Positions 22,901 to 34,900 of a DNA stretch of 64,000 nucleotides are shown in pieces (the stretch's first letter is position 1; every line of letters begins with the position of its first letter). The stretch is from NCBI GenBank assembly GCA_009760885.1, contig CM019708.1:17070189-17134188 (forward strand), in the 5' to 3' direction. This DNA is from Achatina immaculata (Eukaryota; Mollusca; Gastropoda; Stylommatophora; Achatinidae). The notes under the pieces are model-generated. The model made no database searches. It was not told the DNA's origin and saw nothing but the letters and a program-made list of their open reading frames with translations. Position numbers and translations under genes: made by a program.

Positions 22901-25900
22901 ACAAGAAGCAAGATGGACAGGACAAGGCAGAAGGAAATTAACAACACAGCACACAGAAGATACAATAATATGGTCAGGTAAAGAAGATCTTCATGAAGGA
23001 GGAGTAGCATTGATTATAACAAAAGAAGCATCAAGAGCATTGCTGAAATGGACCCCAATAAATGAGAGATTATTATATGCACGGTTCAACTCAAGATTCA
23101 CGAAGCTGTCTATTATAGTTTGTTATGCACCAACAGAAGCAGCTGAAGAGGAATTAAAAGAAGATTTTTACAACAGCCTCCAAGCCACAGTAGAAACAAT
23201 ACCCAAGCATGATATGCTACTCATCTTGGGCGACTTCAATGCAAAAGTAGGTGAAGGAAATGAAGATAGAAGAAGAATCATGGGAAGAGAAGGAATCGGA
23301 GAAATAAATGAAAATGGAGAAAGACTGTGCAGTTTCTGTAAAGAAAACATGATGACCATCGGAGGGACAATTTTCCAACACAAAAACATCCATAAGGTGA
23401 CTTGGAGGTCACCAGATAAAACCACAGAAAACCAAATCGATCACATACTAATAAACAAGTGGAAACGGTCACTACAAGATGTGCGAGCAAGGAAAGGAGC
23501 AGATATAGGAAGTGATCACAACCTTCTGGTAGCAAAAATAAAACTAAAATTAAGGAAAGCCAGAATCAGAGAACACAGAAAGATACATTTTGATACAAGA
23601 AAACTGATAGACCAGCAAACAAGAAATGAATTCTCAATAATACTTAAGAACCGCTTCAGTGTCCTACAAGATGAAGCAGAAATGTCCATATTAGAGTTCA
23701 ATAAAACACTACAGGAAACAGCAAAAGAGGTGCTGGGATATCGGAAAAGGAGAAAAGAGGAATGGATAAGTGAGACCACATGGGAAAAGATAGAGCAAAG
23801 AAAAGAAATCAAGAAAAAATTACTGAACACCAAATCACAACGGCTTAAAGAACGAGTTTTAAGTAATTATGCACAAAAAGACAAAGAAGTGAAGGAATCA
23901 TGCCGTCAAGATAAACGTCAATATTATGACAACTTAGCAGAAACAGCAGAGAAAGCAGCATATACAAATGACATGAAAACCATATATAAAATCACAAAAC
24001 AGATGACAGGTAACTTCAATACAAGATGTGAAAGTGCAGTAAGAACACAAAATGGACAACTGGTCAGTGGAGAAAGAGAAAAAATTGAAAGATGGAGGGA
24101 ACACTTTAACACCCTACTAAACAGAACACAAGCAGCACAAGCAATAGATATACCTGAAGCAAAAGCGGAACTAAACATCAATACAGGACCAATAACAATA
24201 AATGAAGTAAAAGAGGCGATAAAGATGCTAAAATCAGACAGGGCACCAGGTGAAGATGAAGTGACTGCTGAGATGTTGAAAGCAGAAGAAACAGAAACAC
24301 CAAAACAACTTTGCCGGATATTACAACAAATTTGGGATTTAGAAAAAGCCCCAGAGGAGTGGAAAACTGGTCTTATAGTAAAACTACCAAAGAAGGGTGA
24401 CCTCAGAGATTGCGGGAACTGGAGAGGCATTACCCTACTGCCACTCACTAGTAAAGTATTTTGCAGAATACTCATCAACAGAATTGTACCAACACTTGAG
24501 GAAAAACTTCGGAAAGAGCAGGCAGGATTTAGGAAAGGAAGATCATGCATAGACCATATATTTGTACTTAGACAAATATTAGAACAGGCAAATGAGTGGC
24601 ATAGCACAACATATGCATTATTCATAGATTTTGAGAAAGCCTTTGACAGTGTCAACAGAGATGCACTGTGGAAAATCCTAAGATGGCATGGCCTCCCCCA
24701 TAAAATAGTTAATGTAATCAAAGCCCTATACGAGGGTTTTCAGTGCAAAGTTATCTGTGGAGAACATACCTCCAGCAGCTTTAGGGTACAAACAGGAGTG
24801 AAACAGGGATGTGTACTATCACCAACATTATTTATCTTGGCAGTAGACTGGTTAATGAAGGAGGCAACATCAGACAAACGCAGAGGATTACAATGGACCC
24901 TTGACACAGTGCTGGAGGACCTTGACTTTGCGGACGACATTTGTCTATTATCAAGCAGTCACAAAGATATGCAAGATAAAATAAACAAGTTAACCCAGAA
25001 TACAAACAACATAGGACTAAAGATCAATGTAGGAAAGACAAAGTTAATGAAGCAAAATGTGAACAACAGAAATGTACTCAGAGTAGATAACAAGTTAGTG
25101 GAGGAGGTCAACGAATTTGTATACCTTGGCAGCAGAGTAGTAGAAAATGGAGACAGCACAGAGGACATCAACAGCAGACTTACTAGAGCAAACCAGGCTT
25201 TTGCAATGCTACAGAATATATGGAAATCAAATAAACTAAGCATAAATATGAAAATCAGGATATTTAAGAGTAATGTTCTAAGTGTACTACTCTATGGAAG
25301 TGAATGCTGGAAAATCACCAAAACCATAGAAAACAAGTTGAATTCTTTCCAGACTAAATGTTTACGTAGAATTAAAAAAATATTTTGGCCAAACACCATA
25401 AGAAATAACATTTTATTGGCAGAAATGCAGATGAAACCACTGACAACAATTATTGAGGAAAGACGCTGGCGATGGTTGGGACATGTGCTCCGAATGACTG
25501 ACAACTCACTACCAAAAATAGCACTAAGATGGACACCACAGGGGAGCAGAAGTAAGGGTAGACCAAAAGAGACATGGAGAAGAACAACAGAAAGGATGTT
25601 GAGCAATAGAGGGCTCACCTGGGCAAGAGCAGAAAAAAAGGCGAAGGACAGGCATTTGTGGAAAACCCTTGCGGAAGCCCCATGTGCCCTGGGCACTTAA
25701 GGTTCAGAGAGAGAGAGATGCACTAGTTATGCATTCACAGCAAACTAAAAACACCAAGTGGGTAGGTAATATTTACATGAAAACAAGTGGGCGGTCGCTG
25801 ACTAATATTTACCAGAAAACAGGCCATTGTGTTTTGGTTTTGGTTTTTTTTTTAAATTTGAAGCATTCTACAACATTTAATTTTTTAAATTACACAATCT

Positions 25901-28900
25901 CCAGCATTACTTATTGTGATATTACAGCTAGTACTAGCAAAAAGCTGAGAAGTAGTATCACCAGCTACCCTTCTAACACATTTTGCTGCTGGACCAAAAA
26001 AAACACAAAAGATCCTTTCAATCAGTGCCACGTGGGCCGAAAATTCATAATTTCTACTACTACATTCTCTACACCACAGTCTAGACAATTTTAAATTAAA
26101 TTCTGAGCTTGTAATGCAGAAATATGCTGCTCTGGACGAAAGAAATTAGCACTGGAAGCCATATTTGTTGATAAACAAAGGCCTAGTGACGATAAACTTT
26201 GAAAAACTTGCTTTAAATGAACAAAGAATCGCTCTGTTTTCTGCTCAAAACATGTGCTTAATGTGGACAACTGAATTCCGGAAGGAAGTCAACTGCTGGT
26301 TTTAAGATACTTTGATTATTTTCAAAATTAGAGAGCTACAAACCATCATCGCGCCTCGCGTCTATAAGTATATCGTAACAGGGATACAACCACGCAGGAC
26401 GCGTGTCCAAATACACAAAGAGTTAAATAAAAGCTGTGAAAGTAAATTAAATTAAAAGTTATGAAAGTAAAAGTTGTGAAAGTAAAGTAAGTAAAAGTTG
26501 TGAAAGTAAAGTAAGTAAAAGTTGTGAAAGTAAAGTAAGTAAAAGTTATGAAAGTAAAGTAAGTAAAAGTTATGAAAGTAAAGTAAGTAAAAGTTATGAA
26601 AGTAAAGTAAGTAAAAGTTATGAAAGTAAAGTAAGTAAAAGTTATGAAAGTAAAGTAAGTAAAAGTTATGAAAGTAAAGTAAGTAAAAGTTGTGAAATTA
26701 GAGTAAATAAAAGTGCACTGTATATATTTTATTTTTCATTTTTTTCAAATGTCTGAGCAGTAATCTAGTTTTATGTTAAACTGTAGTAAACTCTATATTG
26801 GAAATACACAGTGCACCATCATCAACATGCATTAGACTTGCTTTTAGTTTATGGCTTTCTTTGTTGTCAGTTCTTTCTTCTTGTAAGGACAAAAGCATGT
26901 GTGCAGCCTCTCCTATACTTTGAAAGTTGTTACACAAATCCATCTTTCTTTCTTACTTTACGTGGTGCATGTGATAATTATCACCATCAGTCTTCTGTAC
27001 TTCCAGTGGAACATGAGGCATCAGCAAAGGTCCCCCCAGCCAGTCCTGTCTTGAGCAGGTCGGGGATGCCTCAGACCATGTCTTTCCCGCTTCTTTAGTT
27101 CTTCTTTTATCGTGCGTCTCCATGTCCCCATTGTCCCGGCCCTCTTTCTTTAACCTTGAGGTGTCCGTGTCAAAGCGGCACAGAGGTGTCTTGTTTTTTT
27201 CCATTCATAGCATGTGCGCCTGCCATTTCCACCTTCACCTTGTGACCTCTGTAGTAATGTTCTTAATGCCCATTCATTTATTTATTTCCTCATTTGTCAC
27301 ATGTTCTTTCTAGTGTATTCTTAAAATTTTCACGTGGCATCTTCCTTCAAATCCTCTCAGTCCACTTTTGACTCTCCAGTTAGTTCTTCATTTTTCAGCT
27401 GCATGTAATAGATTGGAGCAAACATTGGATATATAGATTCTCAGCTTCAGGTTGATAATGAGAATGAGAGATTTCCATATGTTTGCTAATTTGTTAAAGA
27501 TCTGAGATGGCTGTCCAGTTCTTGTGGATATTTCCTTCTCAGTATTGCTGTCTGCAGAAATGAGACTTCTGAGGTACTTGAAGTGTTCTGTTTCTTCAAT
27601 TCGTCTTGTCCCAGCTGAGATTCTTTCTTTATTTTTTCCATTGATTCTCATGATCTCAGTCTTGTCTGGATGTATACTCAAGACTTATTGATGTGTTCTA
27701 CTTTCCTTGTCAGTATTCTGTCTACAGTAAGCAGATTCATGATGTAATGACTAGATGTGCTTGAAGCAAAACTTAGCAGGCTGTATGCCACTGGGACCTG
27801 CATGTCCAGCTACTAACCCTTTGAACGCAAAGTTTATCCCTTCGTTCATTCACAGTTTCAACTTAGATGGGCCTGCACCGAACAACACACAAGTCAGTGG
27901 CTTTATACAAGCATGCAGTATCTTACTTTTACTGTACTGTAGAAAGTAGATGTAGCTGTCAAGTCAGTGGCTTTATAGAAGCATGCAGTATCTTACTTAT
28001 ACTGTACTGTAGAAAGTAGATGCAGCTGTCAAGTCAGTCAACTACAAATGTTAAGTTGTAAGTCAAGTCCAAGTCACTGTTTTCATCAAGTCAAGTCTTT
28101 AAAAAGTGACTTGACCTGCACTTGAGTCTAGGTTGATCCACTCAAGTCTAGGTTGACCCTCTCAAGTCCAGGTTAACCCTCTCGAGTCTAAGTTGACCCT
28201 CTCGAGTCCAGGTTGACCCTCTCGAGTCTAAATCTATGTTAAAGTTTAAAATGTTTCTAAGGCTAAAGGTCATAATGATCCAGGATTAAAATGTATGTTT
28301 CTATGAGCAAAGATCATAATGATACATGATTAAAATGATGTGTTTCTATAACAATGCACAGTTAAAATGTATTCATTAAAATGAGTATAGATGTCATATC
28401 AATTTACACAATGCCATATAGTTCTAGTTGGTATAGTTTTGTGATAATGTTCTTACTTTTTCTATTTAATGCTGTGGTTCATGTTGTAAATGCAATAGAG
28501 TTGAGGCCCCTGCCATGACTGAACTTCAGGAAATAGAGGCACATTTCTACTTCCTGTTTTTTGTAAGAATTCAGATTCAGAGGGTTAATATAGTTTGGTC
28601 AGAATTGGTTTATGAGTTTATTGCACTGGTGATGTAAACTTGGGCTAAATATAATGTTTACCAACATGTGTCTATGCTAGCGATGTAGACTTGAGCTAAA
28701 TATAATGTTTACCAACATGTGTCTATGCTAGCGATGTAAACTAAATATAATGTTTACCAACAGGTGTCTATGCTAGCGATGTAGACTTGCGCTAAATATA
28801 ATGTTTACCAACATGTGTCTATGCTAGCGATGTAGAATTGAGCTAAATATAATGTTTACCAACATGTGTCTATGCTAGTGATGTAAACTAAATATAATGT

Positions 28901-31900
28901 TTACCAACATGTGTCTATGCTAGTGATGTAAACTAAATATAATGTTTACCAACAGGTGTCTATGCTAGTGATGTAAACTAAATATAATGTTAACCAACAG
29001 GTGTCTATGCTGGTCACAGAGGTGACAGAATTTTTGAAAGCACACCCACAAGAGATTGTCCTGCTGGACTTCAATCACTTCTATGCCATGGAAGCAGAGC
29101 ACCACGTCCAGCTCATCACTTACCTTCTGTCAGAGTTTGGCTCCAAGATCTGTCACAGATGTGTCATAGATGAGCTGACCTTGCACAATTTGTGGGCCCA
29201 GGGTAAACAAGTAGGTTCACCTGTCTGCAGTCATATCTGAGTGTAGTGATCTGTATAAAGGTTAAGGTGACCAGATGTATGGGATCAGATATGTTGTGTC
29301 ATGTATAGCATTGATGCACTGAGGTTTGTGAGTGAGTGCTGCTTGTGTGTGTTCTGTCAAGAGATAGCATTGACACACTGAAGTTTGTGAATGAGTGCTG
29401 CTTGTGTGTGTTCTGTCAAGAGATAGCATTGACACACTGAAGTTTGTGAGTGAGTGCTGCTTGTGTGTGTTCTGTCAAGAGATAGCATTGACACACTGAA
29501 GTTTGTGAGTGAGTGCTGCTTGTGTGTGTTCTGTCAAGAGATAGCATTGACACACTGAAGTTTGTGAGTGAGTGCTGCTTGTGTGTGTTCTGTCAAGAGA
29601 TAGCATTGACACACTGAGGTTTGTGAATCAATGCTGCTCAAGACCTTGTTATACTTCTTTGCAGTGTTCCTAGAAACAAGTTTATTTGTGTTACCAAAGC
29701 TTAATTTAGGTTAGCGTGGTAGAGGTATCCCCTATCAAAGGAGAAGTAAGACGCCTCCTTACCTCAGTCAATCTATGGGACACCCTTGGGCAAGGTGGAG
29801 TACCCATATAGCCCCCCGATCAGGGTGACGTGAAGCCATGGGAGCAGGTGGTGGATGGAATGGGAGAGCCGCCGACAGATAATGTTGGTTATGGGGTCAC
29901 CATTCTATGATGGTAGACAGATGATCTCAAAGGGACAATGGCTGTGATCACTGACTAGTACAGTCACTGCCCGGAAGTAAAGCAATGGTAAACTATCTTC
30001 TGGAAACATACCAAGAAACCCAGACAGCAACATGGAAAGTCAAATAGGAAAAAGATCTGGTGGTGAGGCCCCCAGGTCAGATAGATCTAATTTTAACACT
30101 GGGGAAGAGTGTGAGACAGAGGTCAGTACTAGTAATTGTGATGACGGACAAAATCCTGACAGTGTTACTAAGGAAAACCGCTGCATCAAACTAAAAAGAA
30201 AAATAAGAGTAGGAACATGGAATGTACGAAGTATGTATGAGGGGAAGTATCAAATAATAAGTGACGAGATGAAAAGAACGGGGATATACATTTTGGGAAT
30301 CTGCGAACATCAATGGAAAGGATCAGGACACTTTAAGAGCGAGAATGATAATATCTTTATGTACTCTGGTGGAGAATTAGGAGGAAAGAATGGAGTGGCT
30401 TTTTACTTGGACAAATCAACATCAAAAGCATTACTAGGTTACAATCCAGTAAGTGATAGAATCTTCACAGTCAGACTTAAGGGCACTCCTAGAAATGTAG
30501 CAATCATCCAGATATATGCACCTACATCAGCGGCAGAAGAAGGGGAAGTAGAAGACTTATAACACACTGCAAACAACGATAGACTAGGTACGAAAAAAAG
30601 ATATTGTATTAATAATGGGGGATTTTAATGCAAAGATTGGTACAGAAAGAGCAGAAGATGAAGGATATGTTGTAGGGAAATTTAGCATAGGACATAGAAA
30701 TGAGGCAGGTGACAATCTAATGACTTTTTGCATGGAAAATGAGTTAATGATTGCTAACACACTTTTTAAACAACATCCAAGAAGACTTTACACGTGGACA
30801 TCACCTGATGGGAAAACCAAGATTCAAATAAATTACATTTTAGTGCAAAGAAGGTGGAGATCAAGTATAACATCAGCAAACACTTTACCAGGAGCTGATT
30901 GTGACACGGACCATGAGTTATTAATAGCAGACATGAAGATAAAGATAAAAAAGACAGCTGCAGGGTTAAGAATACTCCGTTTTGATCTTACAAAAATACC
31001 AGAACAATATGGTATAGAAGTGAAGAACCGTTTTGAAATCCTGATGGATGTATAGGAGGAGATGATACCAGATGATCTGGCTACACAGGCCAGAGATATC
31101 TTAATAACAACAGCTAAGGACATGGTTCCAGTAAAGAAAACACAAAAGAATGGATGGATTACAGCGGCCACACTAGAACTGATAAAACAATGTAGAGAAA
31201 TGAAGACGCAGTGGAGAGTGACAAACAATAACAAACAGGAATATAAATCTTTAACAAAAGAAGTATGAAGAAACATAAGACAAGACAAAAAACAGTACAT
31301 ACAAGATTGTTGTGAAAGAATGGAAGGACATCAGAAGTGTGGAAGAGATAGTGAAATGTTTAAAGAAATGAAGACACTGACGAGAAATGTCACACTTAAG
31401 CTAAATGTAATTTGTGACAAGATGGGGAATACCTTGACAGAGACAGAGGAAATTCTAGAAAGATGGAAGGAATATTGCAGAGGAATATATGAAACAACTG
31501 ACTGTGAAAGCAGAAATCAACAGTGTGAATTATTATTGGAGGAGAAAGAACCCAAACCGACAATAGAAGAAGTTTTATGGGCAATAAAAAATCTGAAAAA
31601 TGGTAAATCACCTGGATGTGATGAGATAACAGCTTAATTTATTAAAGCAGGAGGAAAGGAGTGTGCAACAATCTATCATGCACTGTGCAAAAAGATATGA
31701 CATTCAGGTATTTGGCCAAAAGAATGGAAAAGAACTGTATTCATACCACTGCCAAAAAAGGGTAACCTGAAATTATGCACAAACTACGGAACTGTTGCCC
31801 TGATTAGTCATGTCAGTAAAATTCTGTTAAAAATCATAATGGGTAGACTTCGAAAGAAAAAAGAAGAAGTCAATATGGTCCAAGCTGGTTTCAGGCAAGG

Positions 31901-34900
31901 AAGAGGATCAAGAGATCATATATTCAATATAAGATTAATAATAGAGAAGTGCAGAGAGTTTAATATGAATCTGTATTTAGCCTTTATAGACTACTCAAAG
32001 GCATTTGATTGTGTACAGCACCAAAAACTTTGGGAAATAATGGAAAAAATGGGATTTCCAACACATTTGATACAATTAACATCGCTGCTGTATCTAGACC
32101 AACAATCGGCAGTAAGAATAAAGGGTGAAACAACAACTTGGTTTGACATAAAACAAGGAGTCTGTCAGGGGTGCATATTGTCACCTTACTTATTTAACTT
32201 GTATACTGAAAATATAATGAGGAATGTTAGATAAGATGTAGACAGAGAATATTACAATGCCATAACAGTTGGATGTTATGAAATACCAGAGATTAGATAT
32301 GCTGATGACACAGTGTTACTGTCAACAACACAAAAAGGAGTGGAAAAACTAATTATGTCAGTCCGTAAGAACAGCGAAGAGCAAAACCTCTATCTTAATG
32401 CAAAGGAAATTAAATTGATGACAACTGACAAAACAAACAAGGCAGCTGAAATATGTATCAATGAGGAAAAACTGGAAGAAGTGGAGAGTTTTGAATATCT
32501 TGGATCACTGCTAACTAATAATGGAGATACAATGAGGGAAATTAAAAGGAGGACATCTATCACTCTTCAGAAAGTAAAACAACTAAAGAATCTGTGGAGA
32601 GGAGCAGACAGAACTACAAAAATAAGATTTTTAAGGGCATGCATCATTCCCATTGCAACATATGCTTGTGAGATCTGGACACGTAACAAAACAGCTGAGA
32701 AACACATAAATGCCTTTTAATGTAAATGCTACAGAAGAGTTCTTCAAATATCGTGGACACAAAAAAGAACAAATATATCCATACTACAAGAATTTAATAT
32801 TGAAGAAGCTGGCTAGTAAAGAGAATTAAATAGATAAAACTTAAATATTTTGGACACAGTAAACGTCATGATAATATAGAGAAAACAGTCTTGGAAGGGT
32901 ACATAATGGGAAAAAGAAAGAGAGGAAGAAAAAGGTGAAGATGGCTGCAAGACATCGTTGATGATCTGCAGATGGATGCAACACAACCAAAAGGCCTACA
33001 TAAGAGCTGTTAGGGAGGCAAAGTTCCGCAAGGGACATGCAAATAAATGAATGAAAGCTTAATTACATATTAATGATTTAGTTCTCTGTGGTAGCAGATC
33101 CTTTAAAAAAAGTCTTCATCATACATCTGTCCAGAGAGTAATGAAAGCCATTACAGCAGACTCCACATATTATACATTTGTTACACATTCTTCAGCACAG
33201 TATCACCTTCACCTGGCTACATCATCTATTTCACAATTATAGGTAGATGTTGTGGCAAAGACCAGGTGTTCCACGAAGTGAAGACATCATTTTAATCTCC
33301 AGTAAACATATGAGGTGTTGTAAATGGTCACATACCACTTTTTACACATTTTTTAATGTGACATTGTGTTTGCAGGTAATAATATTTTACCAGCATGAGG
33401 AAGCTACAAGTTTTGAAGAAATCTGGCAAGAAGATGACATCATTTCTCTTTGGGCAAATACAGACCGCCCTGATGACTGTATCAAATATCTGAATGGCTG
33501 TTTTTCAAAACCACCAATGAAAAACTTCACCGTTTGTCAAGGTATTGCTTAAATAAATAAATTTCGCAGAGTGTAAAACATATTTCTCTGAATCAGTCAT
33601 TGCATGTCCAAAGTTAAAGTTATCCTGAAACAAAATGAATTACTTTTTTTTTTTGTTTTAGAATGCAAACAGTATTTGAATTGATCTGCCTGCTGTTGTC
33701 TTAGAAGCATCAGATATGTCTATGATGAGTTGGCTTTGGGGTTTTTTTTTCCTTTTTTCTTCTTTTTTTTTTCTTTGGATGAATATATTTTATGTAGGTC
33801 TCAGTGAAGAACCCATTTATTATTGTCCAGATAAGATGAACTAGGGAAGGAATGTCTTTGTTTTGTTGGCTTTATCTCCATGGAGCTGCAGACTGTTGTT
33901 GAGGGAAGGAATGTCTTTGTTTTGTTGGCTTTATCTCCATGGAGCTGCAGACTGTTGTTGAGGGAAGGAATGTCTTTGTTTTGTTGGCTTTATCTCCATG
34001 GAGCTGCAGACTGTTGTTGAGGGAAGGAATGTCTTTGTTTTGTTGGCTTTATCTCCATGGAGCTGCAGACTGTTGTTGAGGGAAGGAATGTCTTTGTGTT
34101 GTTGGCTTTATCTCCATGGAGCTAAGGAATGTCTTTGTGTTGTTGGCTTTATCTCCATGGAGCTGCAGACTGTTGTTGGCAGCTGATGCTGTGACAGTAC
34201 TGGGACAAGTGAGTCTTGTCAAATGATGAGAGGGTTATGGTGGATATCTGGAAGGCTTGGAGCATTTCAAGGTCTGGGTGGTCTCCTCCATTATAATAAG
34301 CTCTATAGCATTGTTTGTTATTAGGAGCACCAACAGAGAGAGGTAGGGCAAGTTCCTGATCAGTTGTGTTCATCAGCTTGTGTTGTCTCCCTGGCAAAAA
34401 GTTGTCAGAAATTGTCTTGAACTAGCGTAAAGTACGAGTTAATTTAAGGACAAAGCAGGACTTCCATCTTACTTAGGAAACCTTTGCATGAACATTATAT
34501 ACTTGTTCATTGTGAACTTTTATATGCTTGTACAAGATGAACATTATATACTTGTTCATTGTGAACTTTTATATGCTTGTGCAAGATGAACATTATATAC
34601 TTGTTCATTGTGAACTTTTATATGCTTGTGCAAGATGAACATTATATACTTGTTCATTGTGAACTTTTATATGCTTGTGCAAGATGAACATTATATACTT
34701 GTTCATTGTGAACTTTTATATGCTTGTGCAAGATGAACATTATATACTTGTTCATTGTGAACTTTTATATGCTTGTACAAGATGAACATTATATACTTGT
34801 TCATTGTGAACTTTTATATGCTTGTACAAGATGAACATTATATACTTGTTCATTGTGAACTTTTATATGCTTGTACAAGATGAACATTATATACTTGTTC

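Larger units (their letters stand above)
22138..26422. mobile_element. Second TTAA-type element, carrying nested LINE G
   Basis: The left end is CTCTTTGTATACTGG after TTAG, and the right end, inverted, is CTCTTTGTGTATTTGG before TTAA (26423-26426). The termini resemble the MITE above (CTCTTTC/G) but the interior is different. About 1.08 kb remain after removing LINE G and its duplication. No transposase frame is convincing. Imperfect termini make the call moderate. Confidence 0.55.
21209..26715. repeat. 24-bp AT-rich minisatellite, broken into three blocks by two insertions
   Basis: Blocks at 21209-21262, 21955-22137 and 26423-26715 share the unit AAAGTAAAGTAAGTAAAAGT plus TATG or TGTG. The gaps are a TTAA MITE and a larger TTAA-type element. 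Variants with AAATTAAATAAA supply the TTAA target. Confidence 0.9.

Noticed and set aside
25885..26088. Cys-containing frame inside the second TTAA element, considered as a piggyBac C-terminal zinc motif
   Set aside because: Cysteine spacing does not fit the known C-terminal domain and the frame is only 67 codons. Possible only after assuming frameshifts.
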